From Thermoplasmata archaeon (GTDB taxonomy: Archaea > Thermoplasmatota > Thermoplasmata > Lutacidiplasmatales > UBA184), in contig JAJZDF010000041.1 in assembly GCA_021828715.1 (NCBI GenBank), forward strand, positions 1 through 6,228: DNA of 6,228 nt. The letters run 5' to 3'. The position numbers and the translations under genes are program-made. Positions within the stretch are counted from its first letter, which is position 1. Every line of letters starts with the position of its first letter. This document shows, piece by piece, positions 1 to 5,061 of this stretch. Below the pieces are notes generated by a model, which was not told the origin of the DNA, did not search any database, and was given only the letters and a program-made list of their open reading frames with translations.

Positions 1-2
1 GC

Positions 3-70
3 GTGCGTGGGTCGCGCCGGGACCGTGAGGCCGGGTCCCGGGGCCGGAGGGCCCGGTGCGACCGGCGCAC
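3..70. repeat. 68-nt imperfect inverted repeat (long hairpin) at the left edge
   Basis: Bases 10-21 pair with 52-63 over 12 positions (11 Watson-Crick, one G-T/U at 16/57). After a 2x2 interruption, bases 3-7 (GTGCG) pair with 66-70 (CGCAC). The 30-base apical part can form a further short stem, 29-32 with 42-45. It ends 63 bases before the thermosome TATA box. It could be the 3' hairpin of an upstream gene, a small structured RNA or a dispersed repeat. The left edge of the window prevents a decision. The pairing is read directly; the function is unknown. Confidence 0.55.
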
Positions 71-86
71 CTCCCGCTCGGCCCCG

Positions 87-104
87 ACGGAAGCGGATTT
101 CCGT
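87..104. promoter_or_regulatory. 18-bp inverted repeat upstream of the thermosome promoter
   Basis: ACGGAA (87-92) and TTCCGT (99-104) are perfect 6-bp inverted arms separated by six bases. The element ends 29 bp before the TATA box of the chaperonin gene. An activator or upstream operator site is possible, since archaeal chaperonin genes are commonly heat-inducible. No known regulator consensus is recognised, and a repeat of this size can occur by chance. Confidence 0.3.
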
Positions 105-132
105 ACGCCCCCCCAATTTGCCGAAGGGGTTT

Positions 133-142
133 CTTTAAATAG
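133..142 (+). promoter_or_regulatory. TATA box of the thermosome gene
   Basis: The sequence CTTTAAATAG is a near-ideal archaeal TATA box in otherwise GC-rich DNA. A purine-rich stretch (GAAGGGG, 123-129) lies just upstream where the BRE would be. Transcription would be expected to start about 25 bases downstream, near 160-167. That leaves a leader of roughly 30-37 bases that includes the Shine-Dalgarno at 183-188. Confidence 0.85.
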
Positions 143-182
143 AACCGCATTCCTACTGAAGTTGACTACCGAGTGGACACTC

Positions 183-188
183 GGAGGG
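183..188 (+). promoter_or_regulatory. Shine-Dalgarno that fixes the thermosome start
   Basis: GGAGGG lies eight bases before the ATG at 197 and matches the 3' end of archaeal 16S rRNA. It would lie inside the coding region if the upstream in-frame GTG at 173 were used, so ATG 197 is the preferred start. Confidence 0.8.
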
Positions 189-196
189 TTGGAACC

Positions 197-1870
197 ATGC
201 TAACGGGACAGACGCCGATTCTGGTGCTGAAGGAAGGAACGCGACGTGAGAAGGGCCGTGGGGCGCTCTCGAACAACATCCAGGCCGCGAAGGCGATCGC
301 GGACGCGGTGCGCTCGACGCTCGGCCCGCGCGGGCTCGACAAGATGCTGGTCGATTCGATGGGCGACGTCGTCGTGACGAACGACGGGGTCACCATCCTG
401 AAGGAGATGGATGTCGAGCATCCCGCGGCGAAAATGCTGGTCGAGGTCGCCAAGACCCAGGACCAGGAGGCCGGGGACGGGACGACCACGGCGGTCGTGC
501 TGGCCGGCGAGTTGCTGAAGCGCGCCGAGACCCTGATCGAGCAGAACATCCACCCGACGATCATCTCCCAGGGCTACCGGATGGCGTCCACGAAGGCCCT
601 CGAGATCCTCCAGCAGATCTCCCAGCCGATCGCGGCGAGCGATCTGGAGAACCTCCGGCGGATCGCCGTGACGTCGATGGCCTCGAAGTCGGTCTCCTAC
701 AACCGCGAACAGCTCGCCGACATTGCCGTGAAGGCCGTGACGGCGGTCGCGGAGCGGAAGGCCGAAGGGACCACCGGTGTCGACCTCGACAACATCCAGT
801 TGATCAAGAAGCAGGGGGGCTCGATGACCGATACCCAGCTCATCGAGGGCGTGATCGTCGACAAGGAGAAGGTCCACTCCGGGATGCCGAACCGCATCGA
901 GAACCCGAAGATCGCCCTCCTCGACGCAGCGCTCGAGATCAAGAAGACCGAGATCGACGCGAAGATCGAGATCAACGACCCCAGCCAGTTGAACGCCTTC
1001 CTGGCCGAGGAGGAGAACATGCTGCGGCGCATGGTCGACCAGGTCAAGAAGTCCGGGGCGAACGTCGTCCTCTGTCAGAAGGGGATCGACGACCTCGCGC
1101 AGCACTTCCTCGCCAAGGAAGGGATCTACGCCGTCCGGCGCGTCAAGAAGTCGGACATGGAGAAGCTCGCCAAGGCGACCGGGGCGAACATCGTCTCCAA
1201 GGTCAGCGAGCTCACCCCGCAGGACGTCGGCACCGCGGGCCTCGTCGAGGAGCGCAAGATCGGCGATGACGCGCTCACGTTCGTCACGGGCGCCAAGAAG
1301 GCCCGGGCCGTCTCGATCCTGATGCGCGGAGGCACCGAGCACGTGCTGGATGAGATCGAGCGGTCGATGGACGATGCGCTCAACGTGGTCGCGGTCGCGG
1401 TCGAGGACGGCCGGTACGTCTACGGCGGCGGCGCGACGGCCGAGGAGCTCGCGATGCGGCTCCGGGACGAGGCGGCGCGGATCGGCGGGCGCGAGCAGAT
1501 CGCGTTCGAGTCGTTCGCGGACGCGCTGGAGACGATCCCGCGGACCCTGGCCGAGAACGCCGGGCTCGACCCGATCGACATCCTGATCGACCTGCGCAAA
1601 TCCCACAAGGCCGGACACCAGCACTCGGGCGTCAACCTCTCGACCGGGAAGGTCGGCGACATGGGCGAGATCCACGTCATCGAACCGATCCGTGTCGGGC
1701 GCCAGGCGATCGAGAGCGCCACCGACGCCGCGGTGATGATCCTGCGGATCGACGACGTCATCGCGTCCAAGTCGTCCCCGCCCCCGAGCGGGGGCCCCGG
1801 CGGCCCCGGCGGCGGCATGGGGGGCATGGGCGGCATGGGCGGCGGCATGGGCGACTTCGGCGACGACTAG
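197..1870 (+). CDS. ths: Thermosome subunit (group II chaperonin, TCP-1/cpn60 family)
   Basis: Cytosolic ATP-dependent chaperonin that forms a double-ring complex and folds non-native proteins inside a lidded cavity. The protein is 557 residues from ATG 197, the usual family length. The equatorial domain shows TLGPRG (41-46), NDGVTI (62-67) and the nucleotide-binding GDGTTT (93-98). Asp63, Asp94 and Asp393 (in MDDALN) match the ATPase aspartates of the family. The middle of the protein is a typical apical/intermediate region. The equatorial half then resumes with GGGATAEE and [10 protein letters not shown]. The tail (about 526-557) is the Gly/Met-rich GGM repeat that projects into the cavity in thermosomes, ending in acidic GDFGDD. 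An in-frame GTG at 173 would add eight residues but ignores the Shine-Dalgarno. The gene has its own TATA box and no close downstream partner, so it is probably monocistronic. Whether it is an alpha or beta subunit cannot be told. Confidence 0.98.
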   Translation: MLTGQTPILVLKEGTRREKGRGALSNNIQAAKAIADAVRSTLGPRGLDKMLVDSMGDVVVTNDGVTILKEMDVEHPAAKMLVEVAKTQDQEAGDGTTTAVVLAGELLKRAETLIEQNIHPTIISQGYRMASTKALEILQQISQPIAASDLENLRRIAVTSMASKSVSYNREQLADIAVKAVTAVAERKAEGTTGVDLDNIQLIKKQGGSMTDTQLIEGVIVDKEKVHSGMPNRIENPKIALLDAALEIKKTEIDAKIEINDPSQLNAFLAEEENMLRRMVDQVKKSGANVVLCQKGIDDLAQHFLAKEGIYAVRRVKKSDMEKLAKATGANIVSKVSELTPQDVGTAGLVEERKIGDDALTFVTGAKKARAVSILMRGGTEHVLDEIERSMDDALNVVAVAVEDGRYVYGGGATAEELAMRLRDEAARIGGREQIAFESFADALETIPRTLAENAGLDPIDILIDLRKSHKAGHQHSGVNLSTGKVGDMGEIHVIEPIRVGRQAIESATDAAVMILRIDDVIASKSSPPPSGGPGGPGGGMGGMGGMGGGMGDFGDD

Positions 1871-1906
1871 ACCGGACGAGCGGTCGCCTCGACCAACCTC
1901 TTCCCG

Positions 1907-1928
1907 CCCCCCGGGGTTCCCCGGGGGG
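1907..1928 (+). terminator. Perfect GC hairpin downstream of the thermosome stop
   Basis: The arms CCCCCCGGGG (1907-1916) and CCCCGGGGGG (1919-1928) are perfect complements around a central TT. In RNA this gives about nine pairs closed by a GUUC loop, starting 36 bases after the stop codon. No T-run follows, and archaeal termination normally depends on T-runs. It is therefore better seen as a 3'-end-stabilising or processing hairpin than a proven terminator. Confidence 0.5.
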
Positions 1929-1957
1929 TCGTTCCGCGCGGCGGTAAATCCCGTTGG

Positions 1958-1997
1958 CCGACCGCCGGGTCGGGGGGATCGCCGCCCGTCACGGCGA
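1958..1997. repeat. Two adjacent hairpins after the thermosome 3' hairpin
   Basis: CCGACC (1958-1963) pairs with GGTCGG (1968-1973) across the four-base loop GCCG. Five bases later TCGCCG (1979-1984) pairs with CGGCGA (1992-1997) across a seven-base loop. Both stems are perfect. Together with 1907-1928 they make three consecutive hairpins within about 90 bases of the thermosome 3' flank. Confidence 0.4.
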
Positions 1998-2075
1998 GCG
2001 ACAAGCAGGCCCGTGCACGTTGCGCGCGAGATCGCAGGGCCGTACGGGGGCTCGGGGCCCCTTCCATGCGTCGGT

Positions 2076-2107
2076 CGGACTCGGGGCCGAAACGCCCCGG
2101 CCGTCCG
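2076..2107. repeat. Bulged 12-bp hairpin in the gene-free region
   Basis: CGGAC (2076-2080) pairs with GTCCG (2103-2107). T2081 can wobble-pair with G2100. CGGGGC (2082-2087) pairs with GCCCCG (2094-2099). There is a two-base bulge (2101-2102) and the loop CGAAAC. It is among the stronger folds in this stretch. The function is unknown, and high GC content makes such stems fairly easy to form. Confidence 0.4.
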
Positions 2108-2454
2108 TCCGAGGGAGAACGGGAGCGCGGGATCCCATGCTGCCTTCCGGGCGGAACGCCGACCGGGCCGACGGAAGAGGATCCCGTGTGAATCGAGCGG
2201 GTGGTCGATCCGACCCGGTCCCCGACAGGTCCCGTTCGGAAGCGACATCGACGGGGGGTGCCGCGCCGTGGTATGCCCCCGCCGCGCGGGGACCGGCGGC
2301 CGTTCGGACCCGAGGAACGTCCCCAGTCACTCCGGGGGGCGAGGCGCGTCTCGCGGCGCGGCTCCGACGGCGTTCGTCGACAGCGACCCCGGACCTCCGA
2401 CGCAAGTGGCGAGCCACCGCAACGGCCGCCGGCGGAGCGGCGGTCGGTCGGGGG

Positions 2455-3027
2455 TCACCGGTCCGGTCGGCTCCGGGCGAGAAACTCGCCGACTTTACGG
2501 ATCGCCCGCGCCCGGTGCGAGATCGTATCCTTCTCGGCAGCGGGCACCTCGGCGAACGTCTGCTTCCAGCCGGTAGGGATGAAGATCGGGTCGTAGCCGA
2601 AGCCGCCCCGCCCGCGCGGGCGGGAGGCGATCGATCCGTGGACCTCCCCCGAGAACGTCGCGATCCGTCGGCCGTGCCGGACCCCGGCGACCGTCCGGAA
2701 GTACGCGCGGCGTTCTCGTCGTTGGAGCAGTTCGAGCATCGGGCCAAACCCCCACACCTCGAGAAAATGGGCGGAGTAGACTCCCGGGAAACCGTGCAGC
2801 GAGGGGATGAACAGGCCGGAGTCCTCGACCAGGACCCGGCCGGGGACGTCCTGCACCGCCGCGAGCTTCGCCCGCACTACCTCGGCCAGCGACGACGCCT
2901 GCGGCTCCGCGAGCTCCCGTCGGCGCCACCGGACCCGAATGCCGAACGGGGCAAGGACCGCGGCGACCTCCCGGGCCTTCCCGGGGTTGCGGCTCACGAA
3001 GGTGATCGTGCGAGGGGCGGCGTTCAC
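2455..3027 (-). CDS. rdgB: XTP/dITP diphosphatase (RdgB/HAM1 family)
   Basis: Cytosolic nucleotide-pool sanitising enzyme. The family hydrolyses deaminated purine triphosphates (ITP, dITP, XTP) to the monophosphate and pyrophosphate, keeping them out of nucleic acids. The protein is 190 residues from the GTG at 3027, the normal family length. Visible hallmarks are SRNPGK (12-17, the SxNxxK nucleotide-binding motif), EDSGLFI (68-74, with the metal/catalytic Asp69), GVYSA (82-86), GGFGYDPIF (141-149) and SHRARA (170-175). The start GTG overlaps the stop of the upstream nitroreductase gene as GTGA (3027-3024), so translation is probably coupled. A second GTG directly before it (3030) would add one residue. 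The protein is rich in Arg, as expected from the high GC. The gene converges with the thermosome gene across a long gap. Confidence 0.95.
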   Translation of the reverse strand: MNAAPRTITFVSRNPGKAREVAAVLAPFGIRVRWRRRELAEPQASSLAEVVRAKLAAVQDVPGRVLVEDSGLFIPSLHGFPGVYSAHFLEVWGFGPMLELLQRRERRAYFRTVAGVRHGRRIATFSGEVHGSIASRPRGRGGFGYDPIFIPTGWKQTFAEVPAAEKDTISHRARAIRKVGEFLARSRPDR

Positions 3028-3560
3028 CACGGGTACTCGTCGTAGGCGATGATCTCGTCCGGGCTCTTCCGCCCGTCCTCGACCGGCTTTCCCTTCCCGT
3101 TGGCGTCGGCGGGGTAGCCGATTGGGATCAGCGCGAGGGGATGGATCCCCTCGGGAACGTTCAGCACCGCCCGCACCTTCTCGTCGTTGAACTCGACGAT
3201 CCAGTTCGTCGCGAGTCCCTCGGCGGTGGCGGCGAGTTCGAGGTGGCCGATGGAGACGGCGACGTCGAGCGGGTAGGCGGAGATGTACCCGCCGATCGTC
3301 ACGGGAATATCCTCCTCGACAGCGAAGGCGACGATGACGGCCGGGGCACTTGCGACGAGCCGGCCCTTGGGACTCGCCTGCGCGAGCAGGCGCTTCTTCT
3401 CGTCGTCCCGCACGACCACGAATCGCCACGGCTGAAGGTTCCGTTGGCTCGGTGCCAGCCGAGCCGCCCCCAGGACCTTCTTGAGGGTCTCGGGGGCGAG
3501 TGGGCGGGACGCGAAATCCGCGCACGGCCTCAGCGTGCGAATCGCCTCGAGAACATCCAT
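3024..3560 (-). CDS. Nitroreductase-family FMN-dependent oxidoreductase
   Basis: Soluble flavoprotein of the nitroreductase superfamily. Members are usually homodimers binding FMN at the dimer interface and reducing nitroaromatics, quinones or other acceptors with NAD(P)H. The true substrate cannot be deduced. It has 178 residues from ATG 3560, a compact family size. The N-terminus MDVLEAIRTLR is in register with the family. APSQRNLQPWRFVVV (about 36-50) is the FMN-binding region, GLATNWI (about 115-121) the central motif, IGYPAD the late strand, and a C-terminal PDEII-DEYPW segment resembles the usual EEVVHxxRW ending. The first motif is unusual: where relatives often have RRSxRxF, this protein reads LRPCADF, losing an Arg that normally helps hold the FMN phosphate. 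It is the first gene of a two-gene operon with rdgB. No Shine-Dalgarno is seen upstream; the nearest TATA candidate implies a leader of about 70 bases. Confidence 0.93.
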   Translation of the reverse strand: MDVLEAIRTLRPCADFASRPLAPETLKKVLGAARLAPSQRNLQPWRFVVVRDDEKKRLLAQASPKGRLVASAPAVIVAFAVEEDIPVTIGGYISAYPLDVAVSIGHLELAATAEGLATNWIVEFNDEKVRAVLNVPEGIHPLALIPIGYPADANGKGKPVEDGRKSPDEIIAYDEYPW

Positions 3561-3597
3561 GGTCGGGTCGAAAACGGTCCCGTTCAGGCGACCGATG

Positions 3598-3614
3598 GAG
3601 GGGTTTCTCCCCTC
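3598..3614 (-). promoter_or_regulatory. Hairpin in the nitroreductase leader
   Basis: GAGGGG (3598-3603) and CCCCTC (3609-3614) form a perfect six-pair stem around a five-base loop. It lies 38 bases upstream of the nitroreductase ATG, inside the leader predicted from the TATA candidate at 3653-3660. It might affect translation or mRNA stability. No riboswitch class is recognised. Confidence 0.35.
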
Positions 3615-3652
3615 AGGGTGCGAGGCATTCGCCGGAGGCAGGCGCTGGGCTC

Positions 3653-3660
3653 CTTAAAAA
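3653..3660 (-). promoter_or_regulatory. Candidate TATA box for the nitroreductase-rdgB operon
   Basis: Read on the minus strand the sequence is TTTTTAAG, one of only two AT-rich patches in the divergent intergenic region. Transcription would begin near 3630, leaving a leader of about 70 bases. Read on the plus strand (TTAAAAAG) it could serve the 3721 gene, but that gene has a better-placed box at 3690-3697. Confidence 0.5.
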
Positions 3661-3687
3661 GGGTTGCCCGACGCACGACCGACGTTG

Positions 3688-3697
3688 AAAGTATATG
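3688..3697 (+). promoter_or_regulatory. TATA box of the small 3721 gene
   Basis: AAAGTATATG is centred about 28 bases before the GTG at 3721. This is the spacing expected for a leaderless archaeal transcript starting at or just before the initiation codon. No Shine-Dalgarno lies in the intervening GC-rich bases, which agrees with leaderless translation. Confidence 0.65.
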
Positions 3698-3720
3698 CCG
3701 CGCGGCCCGCCTAGGCGGTC

Positions 3721-3948
3721 GTGGCCCGAAAGTGGATATCCGAGCATCGGGTGATCAAGATCCTGATCGAGCCGGAGGGGGCGATCTTCGCGATCACCAC
3801 GAAGACGTACTCGCACCTGTTCATCCTCTCCCGGGGGTTCATCGGACGGCGCCGCATCCTGACCAAGGACCGGATCGTGGCTCGGGCGGGGTACAGTACG
3901 CCGCGCGTTGTCTCGCTCATCGCCGAGGTATACCCGAACGGAGTGTAG
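3721..3948 (+). CDS. Small basic protein of unknown function (75 aa)
   Basis: I do not recognise this protein. It is 75 residues starting at GTG 3721. An in-frame stop (TAG 3712-3714) nine bases upstream leaves this as the first possible start. Coding support is good: 66 of 75 codons end in G or C, with ATC, CTG, AAG and GAG preferred as in the neighbouring genes, and a TATA box sits at leaderless distance. The product is basic, with an Arg-rich middle (GRRRILTKDR). Residues about 10-35 (RVIKILIEPEG, AIFAITT, HLFILSR) and 60-75 alternate hydrophobic residues in the manner of beta strands. There is no signal peptide, membrane helix or Cys pair. The fold might be a small beta-rich binding domain, but that is a guess. 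It is divergent from the nitroreductase operon. Confidence 0.68.
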   Translation: MARKWISEHRVIKILIEPEGAIFAITTKTYSHLFILSRGFIGRRRILTKDRIVARAGYSTPRVVSLIAEVYPNGV

Positions 3949-4074
3949 CGTTCGGGAGCCATTTCGCCCCCTTCCGATAGCTGGACGTCCGGTCGATCCC
4001 CGCGGCCGGTGGCGGCGCGTGCTCCTTACGGGTTTGCGGGACGAACGACTTCGGCATCCCTCCCTCGCCCCCGG

Positions 4075-4103
4075 CCGGACCGCGGTTCCTCGAACCGATC
4101 CGG
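4075..4103. repeat. Two-part hairpin in the convergent region
   Basis: CGGTTC (4083-4088) and GAACCG (4092-4097) pair perfectly around the loop CTC. Outside a small internal loop, CCGGA (4075-4079) pairs with TCCGG (4099-4103). That gives 11 pairs in 29 bases. It resembles a T-arm at first sight, but no tRNA can be built around it on either strand. Confidence 0.45.
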
Positions 4104-4163
4104 CACGGAGGCCCGGCGGCAATATCCGTCGAACGAGGCGGGTAAGGCATACGGCGCGGCTCG

Positions 4164-4195
4164 AGTCCGGGACTGCAGGTAGAGGGTCCGGGACC
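4164..4195. repeat. Two matching 11-bp palindromes 21 bp apart
   Basis: AGTCCGGGACT (4164-4174) and GGTCCGGGACC (4185-4195) are each palindromic around a single central base. They share the core GTCCGGGAC. Their starts are 21 bp apart, two helical turns, so both would face the same side of the DNA. This arrangement suits a cooperative dimeric DNA-binding protein. No promoter is evident next to them, so chance in GC-rich DNA remains possible. Confidence 0.35.
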
Positions 4196-4216
4196 GATAC
4201 CGCCCCCTGCCGACCC

Positions 4217-4232
4217 GGGGCCCTTGGGCCCC
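4217..4232. repeat. Perfect GC inverted repeat with TT centre
   Basis: GGGGCCC (4217-4223) and GGGCCCC (4226-4232) flank a central TT. In RNA read from the plus strand this is a six-pair stem with a CUUG tetraloop, a loop known to be stable. The design (all-GC arms, TT centre, in a convergent gap) resembles the hairpin at 1907-1928. Confidence 0.4.
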
Positions 4233-4295
4233 CCGAAGCCGGAAGGCACCACCGGACGGAGTCGAGAGCCGGGCGAGGAGAGCCTTCCCCGGGAT

Positions 4296-4318
4296 GGCGG
4301 GGGTCCCTGGCCCCCGCC
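4296..4318 (-). terminator. 3' hairpin of the membrane-protein gene
   Basis: GGCGGGGG (4296-4303) and CCCCCGCC (4311-4318) form a perfect eight-pair stem with a seven-base loop. It starts 23 bases beyond the stop codon of the minus-strand gene. No T-run follows in that direction, so it may protect or define the mRNA 3' end and is not a classical terminator. Confidence 0.5.
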
Positions 4319-4341
4319 CGCGTGCGCATCCGATGCCGGGT

Positions 4342-4968
4342 TCACGCGTAGAGCTGGTCGTCGTAGCAGTAGAAGCGGCCGTACTGGGGGATGTAGGTCG
4401 TGGGCCGTCCGCACTTGGTGCAGAATGGGGCCGTCGTCGGGGGCGGTGGCGCACCCCCGGTGGGAGGGCTGGGGGGGAGCGGCGGCGGAACGGAATAGGC
4501 GCCCGACGGGAAGCCGGCGCCACCGACCGGCGGTAGCTGCGCGGTCCGGATCAGAGGGTCGAACTTGACGTACGCGATCACGAGCAGGATGCCGACGATG
4601 ACCCCACCGAGGATGAACCCAAGGATCATCCAGACGAGCGTCTGCTCCTTCGCCGCCTCGTACTGGCGGGCGTTGACCTTTCCTTCGATCTCCTTCATCT
4701 TGAGGTAGATCACAACGTCCACCACGCCGAAGATCAGGAGCAGCACCGGGCCGACCAGGGCCGCGCCGACCGGCGCCCCGCAGTAGGTGCCGAACGCCAT
4801 CATCCCGCACGATCTGGCGAAGACGAGAACGATCGCCAAGTAGACGATCCCGAACAGAAAGAGCAGGACCCCGAAGATCACGGCGAGGAGCCGCACCGCG
4901 TAGAGGAGCGACTTGATCGACTCCGCTTCGGGTAGTTCGCGATGGTAGTTCGCGTCCAATCGGGCCAC
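4342..4968 (-). CDS. Three-helix membrane protein with Pro-rich linker and C-terminal zinc-knuckle tail
   Basis: Function unknown. From GTG 4968 the protein has 208 residues. Hydrophobic segments at about 21-50, 66-89 and 111-134 are likely membrane helices. The first loop has Cys54 and Cys63. A charged stretch between helices 2 and 3 (KMKEIEGKVNARQYEAAKEQ) looks helical or coiled. A linker rich in Pro and Gly (about 146-182) leads to CTKCGRPTTYIPQYGRFYCY. I recall similar CxxC-PxTYIPQY-YCY tails on many archaeal membrane proteins, where a second CxxC completes a zinc ribbon. Here the fourth position reads CYDD, so only three Cys remain (183, 186, 201). The frame stays open far upstream through the antisense of the methyltransferase gene, so the start is judged by the TATA box at 4999-5008, whose expected start site lies about ten bases before GTG 4968. 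TTG 4959 is an alternative. The gene is divergent from the methyltransferase gene. Confidence 0.85.
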   Translation of the reverse strand: MARLDANYHRELPEAESIKSLLYAVRLLAVIFGVLLFLFGIVYLAIVLVFARSCGMMAFGTYCGAPVGAALVGPVLLLIFGVVDVVIYLKMKEIEGKVNARQYEAAKEQTLVWMILGFILGGVIVGILLVIAYVKFDPLIRTAQLPPVGGAGFPSGAYSVPPPLPPSPPTGGAPPPPTTAPFCTKCGRPTTYIPQYGRFYCYDDQLYA

Positions 4969-4998
4969 CCGGGATCGCAGCCGCACTCGTCGAACCCG

Positions 4999-5008
4999 TA
5001 GATATAGG
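4999..5008. promoter_or_regulatory. Single TATA-like element shared by two divergent genes
   Basis: TAGATATAGG is the only AT-rich element in the 93-base gap between the divergent starts at 4968 and 5062. On the minus strand (CCTATATCTA) it would start transcription about ten bases before GTG 4968. On the plus strand it would give a leader of about 30 bases holding a Shine-Dalgarno (GGGGGAG, 5044-5050) before ATG 5062. One TBP site may serve both directions, or the second promoter may be too weak to see. Confidence 0.6.
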
Positions 5009-5043
5009 TGCTGCCGCCCGACGCCCGGTCGAGTCGGCGCTGC

Positions 5044-5050
5044 GGGGGAG
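5044..5050 (+). promoter_or_regulatory. Ribosome binding site of the methyltransferase gene
   Basis: GGGGGAG lies 11 bases before ATG 5062, a slightly long but usable spacing. It supports ATG 5062 over the upstream in-frame GTG at 5008, which lies at the TATA-like element and upstream of the predicted transcription start. Confidence 0.5.
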
Positions 5051-5061
5051 CCCGCACAGTC

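Larger units (their letters stand above)
1871..2454. other. 584-base gene-free convergent region rich in hairpins
   Basis: This stretch lies between the thermosome stop and the stop of the minus-strand rdgB-like gene. Open frames crossing it are Arg/Pro/Gly-rich, match no family I recognise and look like GC-driven artefacts. There is no good TATA box; the only AT-rich spot is GGTAAATC near 1943-1950. Several perfect or near-perfect inverted repeats occur (1907-1928, 1958-1973, 1979-1997, 2076-2107, 2277-2291, 2406-2417). No tRNA, SRP RNA or RNase P RNA signature was found by eye. It could be paired 3' untranslated regions, a structured RNA or decayed sequence. Confidence 0.6.
3949..4341. other. 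393-base gene-free convergent region
   Basis: This region lies between the stop of the 3721-3948 gene and the stop of the minus-strand membrane protein. It contains no recognised gene. It holds four notable inverted repeats (4075-4103, the pair at 4164-4195, 4217-4232, 4296-4318). One AT-rich spot, CAATATCC near 4120-4127, could act as a weak TATA box on either strand. A 46-codon minus-strand frame (4057-3917) is discussed as a finding but is not firmly supported. Confidence 0.55.

Noticed and set aside
1..70. Divergent minus-strand gene starting at GTG 70
   Set aside because: Open to the edge but short and Arg-rich, with badly spaced Shine-Dalgarno. Only the palindromic TTTAAA core could serve as its promoter, and that is better used by the thermosome.
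3..203. Plus-strand open frame of 66 codons at the left edge
   Set aside because: Arg-rich, unlike any protein I know; runs through the TATA box and leader and overlaps the thermosome start.
200..2248. 682-codon minus-strand open frame antisense to the thermosome gene
   Set aside because: A shadow of the thermosome codons: Asp/Leu/Arg/Val-rich with no domain motifs, and the sense strand is clearly a chaperonin.
1871..2454. RNase P RNA or SRP RNA in the long gap
   Set aside because: The conserved motifs expected for the archaeal forms were not found by eye on either strand; a covariance-model search would be decisive.
1954..3045. 363-codon plus-strand open frame across the gene-free region and rdgB
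   Set aside because: Arg/Pro/Gly-rich composition, no promoter, and antisense to a well-supported rdgB gene.
3028..3525. N-terminal extension of the rdgB frame upstream of GTG 3030
   Set aside because: It is out of frame with, and on the same strand as, the nitroreductase gene. The family fold starts just after GTG 3027 and the GTGA overlap explains the start.
4083..4174. tRNA-like pieces (GGTTC/GAACC hairpin, CTCGAGTC)
   Set aside because: No consistent acceptor, D, anticodon and T arms could be built on either strand; the T-loop positions and pairing fail.
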